From: JAYQUR01 sp038133505
GTDB lineage: Bacteria > Pseudomonadota > Alphaproteobacteria > MPNO01 > UBA830
Direction: 5' to 3'
Length of the DNA: 40,645 nucleotides
NCBI GenBank assembly: GCA_038133505.1
Contig: JAYPTI010000011.1
Span: 1-40,645 of the forward strand
Part shown: piece by piece, positions 14,879 to 22,670 of the stretch
How positions within the stretch are numbered: position 1 is the stretch's first letter
Layout: every line of letters begins with the position of its first letter
Notes under the pieces: generated by a model
Databases searched by the model: none
What the model saw: the letters and a program-made list of their open reading frames with translations, nothing else
What the model was told of the DNA's origin: nothing
Program-made: the position numbers and the translations under genes

Positions 14879-15292
14879 ATGGAACGCACCGCATCCTGCG
14901 TCTGCGGACAGCTGAGCGTCACGATTGAGGGCGATCCGGCGATTGTGAACATGTGCCACTGCACCGACTGCCAGCGGCGCACCGGGAGCCCCTTCCAGAT
15001 CGGCGCCTTCTTCAAGGAAGAGCAGCTGAAATCGGTCGAGGGCGAGTTCACCACCTATGTCCGGACCGCCAATTCCGGCAGGACGATCGACGTGAATTTC
15101 TGCCCGACCTGCGGCGTCTCGGTATTTTTCCGGCCGCAGGCGCGTCCCGGAATCGTCGGCGTGTTCGGCGGCAGCTTCGCGGATCCGGACTTCCCGGCCC
15201 CGACCCAGACCTCCTGGACACAGTCCAAGCATCACTGGATCGACTTGCCCGACGTGCCGGCCGACAAGATCTTCGAGCAGCAGTCGTCCTGA
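14879..15292 (+). CDS. GFA-family zinc protein
   Basis: 137 residues. The family is named after Gfa (S-(hydroxymethyl)glutathione synthase), but most members have unproven activity. Zinc sites are complete: Cys7 and Cys9 (CVC), Cys26, Cys28 and Cys31 (CHCTDC) and Cys75/Cys78 (CPTC). The core segment CQRRTGSPFQIGAFF is typical. It is downstream of the CmcJ-like gene in a likely two-gene transcript; if that enzyme releases formaldehyde (demethylation) a GFA partner would make sense, though this is speculation. It converges with pobA. Confidence 0.9.
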   Translation: MERTASCVCGQLSVTIEGDPAIVNMCHCTDCQRRTGSPFQIGAFFKEEQLKSVEGEFTTYVRTANSGRTIDVNFCPTCGVSVFFRPQARPGIVGVFGGSFADPDFPAPTQTSWTQSKHHWIDLPDVPADKIFEQQSS

Positions 15293-15307
15293 TTGCGGCC
15301 GGACGCC

Positions 15308-15330
15308 GCCTGCCGTCTAGAACGGCAGGC
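15308..15330. terminator. Stem-loop between convergent GFA and pobA genes
   Basis: Perfect 9-bp inverted repeat, GCCTGCCGT (15308-15316) and ACGGCAGGC (15322-15330), with a five-base loop CTAGA. The pobA stop codon (15317-15319 on the minus strand) sits in the loop. Neither side has a long T-run, so a bidirectional transcript-end role is only suggested by position and stability. Confidence 0.5.
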
Positions 15331-16489
15331 CGGTATAGTTTTCCGCCAACGCCGCCTTCGCCGCCTCGGACGACAGAAGATATTCGAGTTCGGTCCGCTG
15401 CAGCATCGCTTCGTAGGACGTGAAATCCGGGAAGCTGTGCAGCATCGTCGTCATCCACCACGAGAACCGCTGCGCCTTCCAAACGCGCGCGAGCGCCTTG
15501 TCGGAATAGCCGTCGAGCCCGCTGTCGTCGCTGCGCTGATAGTGATCCAGCAGCGCGTGATAGAGGTAGTAGATGTCCGACGCCGCGCTGTTCAGGCCGC
15601 GGGCGCCCGTCGGCGGCACGATATGGGCGGAATCGCCCGCCAGGAACATCTTGCCGTAGCGCATCGGCTCGGCGACGAAGCTCCGCAGCGGCGCGATCGA
15701 TTTCTCGATCGACGGCCCGGTTTCCAGCCGGTCCGCGACCTCGGCCGGCAGGCGCGCCTTCAGCTCAGTCCAGAAATCGTCGTCCGACCAGTCCTCGACC
15801 GTGTCGGTGAGCGGCACCTGGATGTAATAGCGGCTCAGGGTCTGCGATCGCAGCGAACACAGCGCGAAGCCGCGCTCGTGCTTCACGTAGATCAGCTCTG
15901 GATTGACCGGTTTGGTGCGCGATAGCACGCCGAGCCAGCCGAACGGATAGATACGCTCGTGCTCCTGGAGCACGTCCTTCGGTATCGACTTGCGGCTGAC
16001 GCCGTGGAACCCGTCGGCCCCGATCACGAAATCGCAGTCGATGCGGATAATCTCGTCGCCGGCGCGGTAAGTGACGTAGGGGCTGGCCGTATCGACGTCG
16101 TGGGGCCGCACGTCGTCGGCGTTGTGGACGATATTCCCGCCCAGCCGGTCGCGCGCCTCGTACAGATCGCGGGTCAGCTCCGTCTGACCGTAGACCATGA
16201 CGGAGCTGCCGCCCGAATACTTGTTCAGGTCCATGCGGTCGAGCACGCCGTCATGGGCGATGAGGAACCCGTCATGGATCTCGCCCTCCTCGTCCATCCG
16301 CTCGCCGCACTGGGCCTCGCGCATCAGCTCGGCGAAGCCGTGTTCGAGTACGCCCGCACGAATCCGCGCTAGCACGTATTCGCGGCTCTGGCGCTCCAGA
16401 ATGATGTTGTCGATGCCCTGAAGATGCAGAAGCTGGGAGAGAAGCAGACCCGACGGCCCGCCGCCGATGATGCAGACTTGCGTTTTCAT
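15317..16489 (-). CDS. pobA: 4-hydroxybenzoate 3-monooxygenase
   Basis: 390-residue flavoprotein that converts 4-hydroxybenzoate to protocatechuate with NADPH and O2. FAD motifs: GGGPSG (9-14), GADG (157-160) and GDSAHIVPPTGARGLN (285-300). Active-site residues known from Pseudomonas PHBH occur at the same numbers here: Arg44, Tyr201, Ser212, Arg214, Arg220, Tyr222, Pro293 and Tyr385. That exact match makes the activity very likely. Some PHBH enzymes also hydroxylate 4-aminobenzoate. Divergent from an AraC-type gene (51-base spacer), the usual pobA/pobR arrangement in several Proteobacteria. Protocatechuate-cleaving genes are not in the window, so further metabolism must be encoded elsewhere. 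Confidence 0.97.
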   Translation of the reverse strand: MKTQVCIIGGGPSGLLLSQLLHLQGIDNIILERQSREYVLARIRAGVLEHGFAELMREAQCGERMDEEGEIHDGFLIAHDGVLDRMDLNKYSGGSSVMVYGQTELTRDLYEARDRLGGNIVHNADDVRPHDVDTASPYVTYRAGDEIIRIDCDFVIGADGFHGVSRKSIPKDVLQEHERIYPFGWLGVLSRTKPVNPELIYVKHERGFALCSLRSQTLSRYYIQVPLTDTVEDWSDDDFWTELKARLPAEVADRLETGPSIEKSIAPLRSFVAEPMRYGKMFLAGDSAHIVPPTGARGLNSAASDIYYLYHALLDHYQRSDDSGLDGYSDKALARVWKAQRFSWWMTTMLHSFPDFTSYEAMLQRTELEYLLSSEAAKAALAENYTGLPF

Positions 16490-16540
16490 GCCGGTTTCTC
16501 CTAATTTTGGATCATTCTATCTTGAGGCATCGCAGATAAA

Positions 16541-17461
16541 ATGGATCTTTTGCCCTCTTCCTTGGATGAATCGAACATCGCACAGGCGGCCCTCGGTCGC
16601 GCCGTCGTCAACTGCAATCTCTACGGCGAAGCGGGCGATCTGCCCGACGTGGTCCATTGCGAAACGATAGAAACGCGTTCGCGCCTTCACAACTGGGAAC
16701 TGGGCAGGCATCGCCACGGACGGCTCCACCAGGTCCTGCTCGTCGAACAGGGCGGCGGCACCGCCCATCTTGAGGGCCGCACCCACACCCTCTCCCCGAT
16801 GACAGGCGTCAACGTCCCCATCGGAAGCATCCACGGCTTCACGTTCGAACCGGGAACCGGGGGCTGGGTGGTGACGCTCGCCGGCGAGACGATCGACGAC
16901 GCGCTGGACCGCACCGATCCCCTGCACCGCGTGATCGGAAGAACGGCAATCTTCGGGCTCACGGAAGAGATGCGCTCCGTCACCCGCAGCATCTTCGCGG
17001 AATATGACGGGCGGTCCTTCGGACGCGCCCAGATGCTGCGCTCGCAAAGCGGTATTCTGCTCGCCCTGGTCGCCCGCTGTCTTCAGTCGGATCTCCCCGC
17101 AGCGGAAGCGCTTGGCGCCGATCCGCGGTTCGTCCGGTTCGAAAGGCTGATCGAAGAGCATTTCACCGAGCATTGGAGCGTTTCCGACTACGCCGACGAA
17201 CTCGGCATGACGGCCACCCATCTCACCCGCCTCGCCCGCGCCGCGACGGGCCAGCCGGCGTCTCGCGTGATCGAAGAACGCGTCATCCGCGAGGCGCGCC
17301 GCAATCTGGTCTATACCGAACTGTCTGTCTCGGTTGTCGCCTATGCGTTGGGATTTTCCGACCCGGCCTATTTCAGCCGGCTGTTCAAGCGGGCAACCGG
17401 CATGTCGCCGCGCCGCTTCCGCGAACTGGCGAACGGCGGGGATACGTCGACAGCCGCCTGA
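16541..17461 (+). CDS. pobR: AraC-family regulator, probably PobR
   Basis: 306 residues. An N-terminal cupin-like effector domain (about residues 50-110: GRHRHGRLHQVLLVEQGGGTAHLEG-type, split here only for brevity; His56-His58 region) is followed by the C-terminal double helix-turn-helix of the AraC/XylS family (about 205-300), with SVSDYADELGMTATHLTR for the first helix pair and SVSVVAYALGFSDPAYFSR for the second. Divergent from pobA, with both promoters in a 51-base spacer, so it most likely activates pobA in response to 4-hydroxybenzoate; this is context-based, since AraC-type and IclR-type PobR proteins both exist. The ATG at 16541 fits the N-terminus but its ribosome binding site is weak. 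Confidence 0.85.
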   Translation: MDLLPSSLDESNIAQAALGRAVVNCNLYGEAGDLPDVVHCETIETRSRLHNWELGRHRHGRLHQVLLVEQGGGTAHLEGRTHTLSPMTGVNVPIGSIHGFTFEPGTGGWVVTLAGETIDDALDRTDPLHRVIGRTAIFGLTEEMRSVTRSIFAEYDGRSFGRAQMLRSQSGILLALVARCLQSDLPAAEALGADPRFVRFERLIEEHFTEHWSVSDYADELGMTATHLTRLARAATGQPASRVIEERVIREARRNLVYTELSVSVVAYALGFSDPAYFSRLFKRATGMSPRRFRELANGGDTSTAA

Positions 17462-17467
17462 GACAGG

Positions 17468-17875
17468 CTAATCGTCGAACATCGCGATGCAGTCGATCTC
17501 GACGTTGACGCCCTTGCGGTGCGGCGTGCCGCCGATGCAGGTGCGCGTCACCTTCTCGCCCTGCATGAACTCGGTGAAGGCCTCGTTGAATTTCGGAAAA
17601 TCCGCCGTGTCGCGCAGGCAGACCCGCATGTTGACGACATTGGTGAAATCGGCGCCCGCCGCCGTCAGCACGCCCTGAAGGTTCGTCAGCGTCTGGCGTG
17701 TCTGGACCTGGATATCCTCGGAGACGACTTCCTTCGTCTCCGGGTCGAGCGGCCCCTGGCCGGAGACGAACAGCATATTGCCGTAGCGGATGCCCTGGGC
17801 GAGCGGCGACGCGGTCGCCTTGTCGGTGAAGCCGGTCGTGGGCGCGGTGGCGGAGGTGACGATCTGTTTGGGCAT
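17468..17875 (-). CDS. RidA family protein, candidate 2-aminomuconate deaminase
   Basis: 135 residues of the Rid/YjgF family. The imine-hydrolysing arginine is present (Arg111 in KVTRTCIGG) as is the later Glu126 in VEIDCIA. Generic RidA hydrolyses 2-aminoacrylate-type imines; family relatives named AmnD/NbaF deaminate 2-aminomuconate in the 2-aminophenol, nitrobenzoate and 3-hydroxyanthranilate pathways. Here the gene lies 26 bases downstream of a 3-hydroxyanthranilate 3,4-dioxygenase gene on the same strand, which favours the 2-aminomuconate-type role over general housekeeping. ATG 17875 has a modest GCGAGAA site upstream. Confidence 0.88.
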   Translation of the reverse strand: MPKQIVTSATAPTTGFTDKATASPLAQGIRYGNMLFVSGQGPLDPETKEVVSEDIQVQTRQTLTNLQGVLTAAGADFTNVVNMRVCLRDTADFPKFNEAFTEFMQGEKVTRTCIGGTPHRKGVNVEIDCIAMFDD

Positions 17876-17901
17876 GTTTCTCGCTGTTCGAGTTCGATGG
17901 G

Positions 17902-18417
17902 TCAGAAATCGCGGCCGGGATGAACCGTGCCGCACTTGTCGCAGGTGCGCGCCTCGACGGAGTCGAAGAAGTTCGAATAGGCCTGCGAAACGGGATCCTT
18001 CGTGTAGTCGTCGACGACGAAAAACTCCTCGTGGATCAGCGCGTCGCAGCTCGGGCAGTACCACTGGAAGGAATCCGTCTCGCCGGTGCGCCGCATGCGC
18101 TCGCCGACTAGCAGGAACGCGTCCTCCGGAAAGCGCGGCGAATGCGGAATGCCGGCGGCGGTGTAGATGGTCTCGCCCTCCTTCAGCACGGCGACCTCTT
18201 CCTTCCCTTCGGGCGTCCGGTAGTGAAGGTTCATCGTGCCCTTGAGCATCGTCATGTGCTCGTCGGACGGATTGATATGGAACTCGCTGCGATAGGCGCG
18301 GCCGCGGGCGACGAACATCAGCGTGTCCGCCGACTGCCAGAGGACCTTCACGTACCGGCCCGTTTCCGCCAGTTCCTTCGAAATCGCTTCGTGATCTGCG
18401 ATAGGCATCGGAAGCAT
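17902..18417 (-). CDS. nbaC: 3-hydroxyanthranilate 3,4-dioxygenase
   Basis: 171-residue cupin enzyme that opens 3-hydroxyanthranilate to 2-amino-3-carboxymuconate semialdehyde with Fe(II) and O2. Iron ligands match the characterised Cupriavidus enzyme: His47, Glu53 and His92 here (His51, Glu57, His95 there), with substrate residues Arg43, Arg96 and Glu107 (Arg47, Arg99, Glu110 there) at the right spacing. A rubredoxin-like zinc site typical of bacterial enzymes is present (YCPSCDAL and RTCDKCG). ATG 18417 follows a GAGGGGGAG ribosome binding site. It is the middle gene of an SDR-dioxygenase-RidA operon. The decarboxylase (ACMSD) and the semialdehyde dehydrogenase are not adjacent, so the route after ring cleavage is not complete here. 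A related aminohydroxybenzoate as substrate cannot be excluded. Confidence 0.93.
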   Translation of the reverse strand: MLPMPIADHEAISKELAETGRYVKVLWQSADTLMFVARGRAYRSEFHINPSDEHMTMLKGTMNLHYRTPEGKEEVAVLKEGETIYTAAGIPHSPRFPEDAFLLVGERMRRTGETDSFQWYCPSCDALIHEEFFVVDDYTKDPVSQAYSNFFDSVEARTCDKCGTVHPGRDF

Positions 18418-18470
18418 GTCTGTCTCCCCCTCGTCGATTACGTCGTCCGCACAGTCTAGCCGGTCTTGCG

Positions 18471-19223
18471 TCAGGTCGCGATGTGCCAGCCGCCGTTGAT
18501 GTGGATCGTCTGGCCGGTCGTGTAGCGGCCGCGCGGCCCGCACAGAAGGCGGACCATCGCCGCGATATCCTCCGGCGCGCCAGAACGCCCGAGCGGGATC
18601 GGCCGGTCCTTGAAGTGCTGGGACATGCGGTGCGGTTCGCCGTCATGCTCGATATGTCCCGGCGCGACGCAGTTCACGGTGATATCGCGCTCCGCGAACT
18701 CGCTCGCCATCGAGCCGGTCAGGCCGACGAGACCTGCCTTCGCCGCCGCGACGGCGGTGCGGTTCTTCACGCCCGCATGACCCGACACGCCGCCGAGATT
18801 GACGATGGACGCCCTGTCCGATTTCTCCAGCCACGGCAGCGCGGCTTTGGAGCACAGGAAACAGGCGTCCAGCGTGCTCGAAATCACGCCGCGCCATTCG
18901 TCGATCTCGATTTCCGGCAGCGGCTTCGCGAGGCGGTTGGAAACGTTGTTCACCAGGATGTCGATCCCGCCGAACGCCTCCGCCGCGGCCGCGACCATGG
19001 CCTCGACCTGTGCCGGGTCCGTGACGTCCCCCATATGGACGATCGCCTTGCCGCCGTTGGCACGCACGGCCTCCGCGACTTCCTCGCCGGCATCCACCGA
19101 CGTGCGGCCGTTGATCAGTACCGATGCGCCCGCCTTCGCCAGCTCGATCGCGATCGTCTTGCCCATGTTCCTGACGCTGCCGGTGACGATCGCCGCCGCG
19201 CCTTCCAGTTCCCTGTCAGACAT
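18471..19223 (-). CDS. SDR-family protein lacking the catalytic tetrad
   Basis: 250 residues with a clear Rossmann fold: TGSVRNMG (14-21), LINGR at strand 2, DVTDP and ILVNNVS. The catalytic residues are altered: the YxxxK motif reads VAAAK, so tyrosine is Val158 while Lys162 remains; the serine 13 positions earlier is Gly145; and the helix-4 asparagine appears as Thr. Such SDRs may bind nucleotide without normal carbonyl reduction, or use other chemistry. The C-terminal GGWHI is family-like. First gene of the operon with the 3-hydroxyanthranilate dioxygenase (53 bases downstream) and RidA, so it may act on the unstable ring-cleavage product. Divergent from the second MBL-fold enzyme gene. 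Confidence 0.86.
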   Translation of the reverse strand: MSDRELEGAAAIVTGSVRNMGKTIAIELAKAGASVLINGRTSVDAGEEVAEAVRANGGKAIVHMGDVTDPAQVEAMVAAAAEAFGGIDILVNNVSNRLAKPLPEIEIDEWRGVISSTLDACFLCSKAALPWLEKSDRASIVNLGGVSGHAGVKNRTAVAAAKAGLVGLTGSMASEFAERDITVNCVAPGHIEHDGEPHRMSQHFKDRPIPLGRSGAPEDIAAMVRLLCGPRGRYTTGQTIHINGGWHIAT

Positions 19224-19341
19224 CCCGTCCTCCCTGTTATCGCCCGAATTTATCGCGTTTCGCTGCGCGATGTCAGGGGTAGCGCTTGCCTCTGTAGGGA
19301 TGCAGCGCCATCATCTCGACAGGGAACGGGAGGAAATTCGG

Positions 19342-20358
19342 ATGAACGTACAGACACCCTTCGAAGCGCCGGTGGTCGACAGTCTCGCCGTGCGCGTGGT
19401 GGTGGATTCGCACTACGAGCGCTTTCTGCCGAAATCGACGCACGAACAGGTCGCGATCGAGCATGTCGGCCAGATGCCGGGCCGCCAGATGACCAGCCTC
19501 GCCGGCGAATGGGGGCTGTCGCTCCACCTGAAATCGCAGAAGGAAGGCGCGACCGCGGAATATTTGCTCGATTTCGGCTACACGCCCGAAATCCTGAACC
19601 GCAATTTCGACATTCTCGGCATCGAGGCCGGGAAGCTGACCGGCCTGATCCTCAGCCACGGGCATCGCGACCATTTCGGCGGGCTTGAAGGGTTCGTTAC
19701 GCACCACCGCAACCGGATGACCGACGACATGTCGCTGTTCATCGGCGCCGAGGACGTGTTCAAGGAGAAATGGCTCAAGGGCAAGATGAAGGGCCGCGAG
19801 CACCTTCCGCCCGAGCCATACTCGTGGGGCAAGCTCGACAAGACGATGCTGACCGCGCAGCTCGTCGCGCCTGTCTGCTGCGAGAAGCCTCACGTCCTCG
19901 AAGGGCCGTTCACTTCCGGCTACATCGAGCGCACGACGTTCGAACAGGTCACCGGCGGCACGATGGTCGATCCCGACGATCACTTCACGGCCGAGGAACG
20001 CACCGGCAGGCTGATCAAGGACGAGCACCCGGAAGAGCACGCCACCTGCTACATCGTGAAGGGCCGCGGCCTCGTCGTCATTTCGTCCTGCGGCCACGCC
20101 GGGATCATCAATTCGGTGAAGACCTCGATGGCCGTCGCGGGCGTCGACAAGGTGCACGCCGTCATCGGCGGCTTCCACCTCGGCATGGCGCCGGACGACT
20201 ACATCCAGCACACCGTCGACGAGATGGAAGCGCTCGACCCCGACGTCGTCGTGCCAATGCACTGCACCGGCCAGCGCTTCATCCAGGCCTTTAAGGAACG
20301 CATGCCCGGCAAGATCGTCGGCTCGAACCTCGGGAGCGTGTTTACGTTCGGCGTTTAG
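19342..20358 (+). CDS. MBL-fold hydrolase of the COG1237 type
   Basis: 338 residues. The zinc motif HGHRDH is at residues 106-111 (SHGHRDHFGGLEG), with later histidines in SSCGHAGIIN, GGFHLG and PMHCTG; this CGHxGI and HCT pattern is that of COG1237, often annotated as 7,8-dihydropterin-6-yl-methyl-4-(beta-D-ribofuranosyl)aminobenzene 5'-phosphate synthase or MptA/DHPS-like. That annotation comes from methanogens and is unlikely to be the real job here. GGGAGGAAA upstream supports ATG 19342. The gene diverges from the SDR/3-HAO/RidA operon across 118 bases, which suggests shared regulation. Substrate unknown. It converges with a GMC oxidoreductase gene, three bases apart. Confidence 0.88.
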   Translation: MNVQTPFEAPVVDSLAVRVVVDSHYERFLPKSTHEQVAIEHVGQMPGRQMTSLAGEWGLSLHLKSQKEGATAEYLLDFGYTPEILNRNFDILGIEAGKLTGLILSHGHRDHFGGLEGFVTHHRNRMTDDMSLFIGAEDVFKEKWLKGKMKGREHLPPEPYSWGKLDKTMLTAQLVAPVCCEKPHVLEGPFTSGYIERTTFEQVTGGTMVDPDDHFTAEERTGRLIKDEHPEEHATCYIVKGRGLVVISSCGHAGIINSVKTSMAVAGVDKVHAVIGGFHLGMAPDDYIQHTVDEMEALDPDVVVPMHCTGQRFIQAFKERMPGKIVGSNLGSVFTFGV

Positions 20359-20361
20359 CCG

Positions 20362-21975
20362 TCAGGCGGCCTCGGCTTTCGGCAAAGGCGCCTTCCCGAG
20401 GATCGCGTCGGACGCCTTCTCGGCCATCATGATGACGGTGGCATTGAGGTTCCCGCCGACGATATCCGGCATGGTGGACGCATCGACGACGCGCAGCCCG
20501 TTCATCCCGCGCACCCGGAAGTCCGCGTCGACCACGGCCCGGTCGTCGGCCCCCATCCGGCAGGTCGACGTCGGATGGAACACGGTGCTGAGCGTCTCGC
20601 GCACATAGGCGTCGATCGCCGCATCGTCGTCGACCGAGACGTGCTCGCCGGGCGAGAATTCAGGCCCGCGGGTGTCGTCAAACGCCGGCTGCGTCCCCAG
20701 CTTCCGCATGATGCGGAATCCCTCGCGCAGCACGCGCTTGTCCTCCTCCGTCGACAGGAAGTTGTTGAGGATACGCACGGGGTCTCGCGCCTCCGCCGAG
20801 CGCAGCCACACCCTGCCCCGGCTCTCGGGGCGCAGGTGGCAGGCCCGGAAGGCGTAGGTCTGCTCCGACGGCGGCATGATGCCCGGGAACCACTGTTTCG
20901 CGCTCATCGACATCGGGCGGAAGAACATCTGGATGTCGGGGATTTCCAGATCGGGCCGGCTTTTCACGTAGCCCGTCAGCGACGACGGGGGCGACGCCGC
21001 CATGCCGGTGCCGAACAGCTTCACCCGTGCGACGTGGAACGTCAGCCGGTCGAGGCGCAGGTCGCGGTGAAACTGCGACTGGCCCTTGTAATAGTACTCG
21101 ACACCGATTGCGGGGTGATCCTGCAGGTCGTGACCGACGCCGGGCATTTCGTGCACGACCTCGATCCCTATTTGGGAGAGATGATCGCGCGGCCCGATGC
21201 CGGACAGCAGCAGAACCTGCGGCGAATTGATCGCGCCGCCTGACAGGATGACCTCCTTCTCCGCCCGCACGGTCCGGGTTCTGCCGTCCTGCGTGTATTC
21301 GATCCCGACGGCGCGGCCCTCCTCGACGATCACGCGGTTCACGTGGGCGCGGACCTCCACGTCGACGTTGGGCCGCTGCATCGCGGGCCGCAGATAGGCG
21401 ACGGCGGCGGATTGGCGGCGTCCCTTGACGGCGTTCACCTGAAGGCGCGCGAAACCGTCCTGCGCCGCGCCGTTGTAATCGGGCGCCTTGGCGTAGCCCG
21501 CCTGCTCGACCGCCCCGAAGAACCGGTCGAAGATCGGATCCTGCACGTTCGTGGTCTGAATCCTCCATGGCCCGTCCGAGCCGTGATACGGATCGTCGCC
21601 GTCCTGGAACGCTTCCGCGCGCTTGAAATACGGCAGCACGTCGTCGTACGACCAACCGGTCAGGCCCTTCTGGCGCCACCGGTCGTAGTCGCCGTGATTG
21701 CCGCGGACATACGCCATCATGTTGATCGACGACGAGCCGCCCAGCACCTTGCCCCGCGGATGGAAAAGCTGGCGATTGTCGACATGCGGCTCCGGCTCCG
21801 ACATGTACGACCAGTTGAATTTCGGATCGTGCCAGACCTGACCGACGCCGAGCGGCATGTGGATCATGAAGCTCTTGTCGCGGTCTCCCGCCTCGAGCAC
21901 GAACACGCGGTTCCCGCCGCCCTCGCTCAGCCGGTTGGCCAGCACGCAACCCGCGGAGCCTGCGCCGACGATCAC
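20362..21975 (-). CDS. GMC-family FAD oxidoreductase (choline dehydrogenase-like)
   Basis: About 537 residues from GTG 21975. FAD motif GAGSAG at the N-terminus, GMC signature PRGKVLGGSSSIN, and the second GMC signature GGAINSPQVLLLSGIG. The catalytic base is the histidine in FHPTSTCRMG, with Asn in GGNLNATV. Oxidises an alcohol to an aldehyde or acid; the substrate is not predictable. The start is unclear: beginning at GTG 21975 clips the first strand, and no ATG, GTG or TTG exists upstream in frame. In-frame ATT at 22005, preceded by GGGAGAGGG, would give the normal ITEFEKTADYVIVGAG N-terminus; either a rare ATT start or an error in an ATG is possible. Divergent from the VOC gene. Confidence 0.9.
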   Translation of the reverse strand: MIVGAGSAGCVLANRLSEGGGNRVFVLEAGDRDKSFMIHMPLGVGQVWHDPKFNWSYMSEPEPHVDNRQLFHPRGKVLGGSSSINMMAYVRGNHGDYDRWRQKGLTGWSYDDVLPYFKRAEAFQDGDDPYHGSDGPWRIQTTNVQDPIFDRFFGAVEQAGYAKAPDYNGAAQDGFARLQVNAVKGRRQSAAVAYLRPAMQRPNVDVEVRAHVNRVIVEEGRAVGIEYTQDGRTRTVRAEKEVILSGGAINSPQVLLLSGIGPRDHLSQIGIEVVHEMPGVGHDLQDHPAIGVEYYYKGQSQFHRDLRLDRLTFHVARVKLFGTGMAASPPSSLTGYVKSRPDLEIPDIQMFFRPMSMSAKQWFPGIMPPSEQTYAFRACHLRPESRGRVWLRSAEARDPVRILNNFLSTEEDKRVLREGFRIMRKLGTQPAFDDTRGPEFSPGEHVSVDDDAAIDAYVRETLSTVFHPTSTCRMGADDRAVVDADFRVRGMNGLRVVDASTMPDIVGGNLNATVIMMAEKASDAILGKAPLPKAEAA

Positions 21976-22144
21976 GTAGTCGGCCGTTTTCTCGAATTCG
22001 GTAATCGTCCCTCTCCCTGTCAGCCGCCCTTTCCGGACAGACGACGAACGTTAGCAGTCGAACGATTTGCCGACAATCGGACGTGTCGAACTTGCCGCTT
22101 CTCCCTGCGGTGATAAAGTTCCGTCAAACGTGGGAGGAAACGCG

Positions 22145-22642
22145 GTGTCGGAACGCAAATCGGTCATCAACTCGAAATTCATTTCGCACGGCACGCTGGG
22201 CTCGCGCGATCTCGCAAAAACCCGCCGGTTCTACGAAGAATATCTCGGTTTCGAGGTCGTCCAGACCAGCAAGATATCCATGATGGTCCGCTGCGGCGGC
22301 GATCACATCTATGTCGTCGTCAAACGGCCCGACTTCCCGGAAATGGGCCGCATCAATCACAACGGAATCGACGTAGAGACCGATGCAGACGTCGACGAGG
22401 CGCATAAGGCCGTTCTCGCCGCGCAGGAGGAATGGGGCCTGAAGAACGTGTCGGAACCCGTGTTCCAGCACGGCACCTACAGTTTCCACTTCAACGATTT
22501 CGACGGCAATGCCTGGGAAATTCTCAGCAACCCGCGCGGCGGTTACACGTGGCTTTTCGAGCAGGGCGACCTGGAAGGCAAGGGCCATTGGGACGAGTCG
22601 ATCCGCGACCGCATCCCGGCTGGCGAAACGACGCGTACCTGA
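22145..22642 (+). CDS. VOC-family protein (glyoxalase / extradiol dioxygenase-like)
   Basis: 165 residues, a single VOC unit of paired beta-alpha-beta-beta-beta modules. Possible metal ligands are His in FISHGTLGSRDL, His in RINHNGIDV and Glu in GNAWEILSNP, the 2-His-1-Glu set of this superfamily. The HFNDFDGNAWEI ending is close to that of bacterial VOC proteins acting as dioxygenases or glyoxalases. Substrate unknown. GTG 22145 is chosen: GGGAGG lies about nine bases upstream, and the sequence before it is not protein-like. Followed by an SDR gene after 28 bases, probably co-transcribed. Confidence 0.87.
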   Translation: MSERKSVINSKFISHGTLGSRDLAKTRRFYEEYLGFEVVQTSKISMMVRCGGDHIYVVVKRPDFPEMGRINHNGIDVETDADVDEAHKAVLAAQEEWGLKNVSEPVFQHGTYSFHFNDFDGNAWEILSNPRGGYTWLFEQGDLEGKGHWDESIRDRIPAGETTRT

Positions 22643-22670
22643 CGCCGGCACTTCATCGAACGGATAACGC

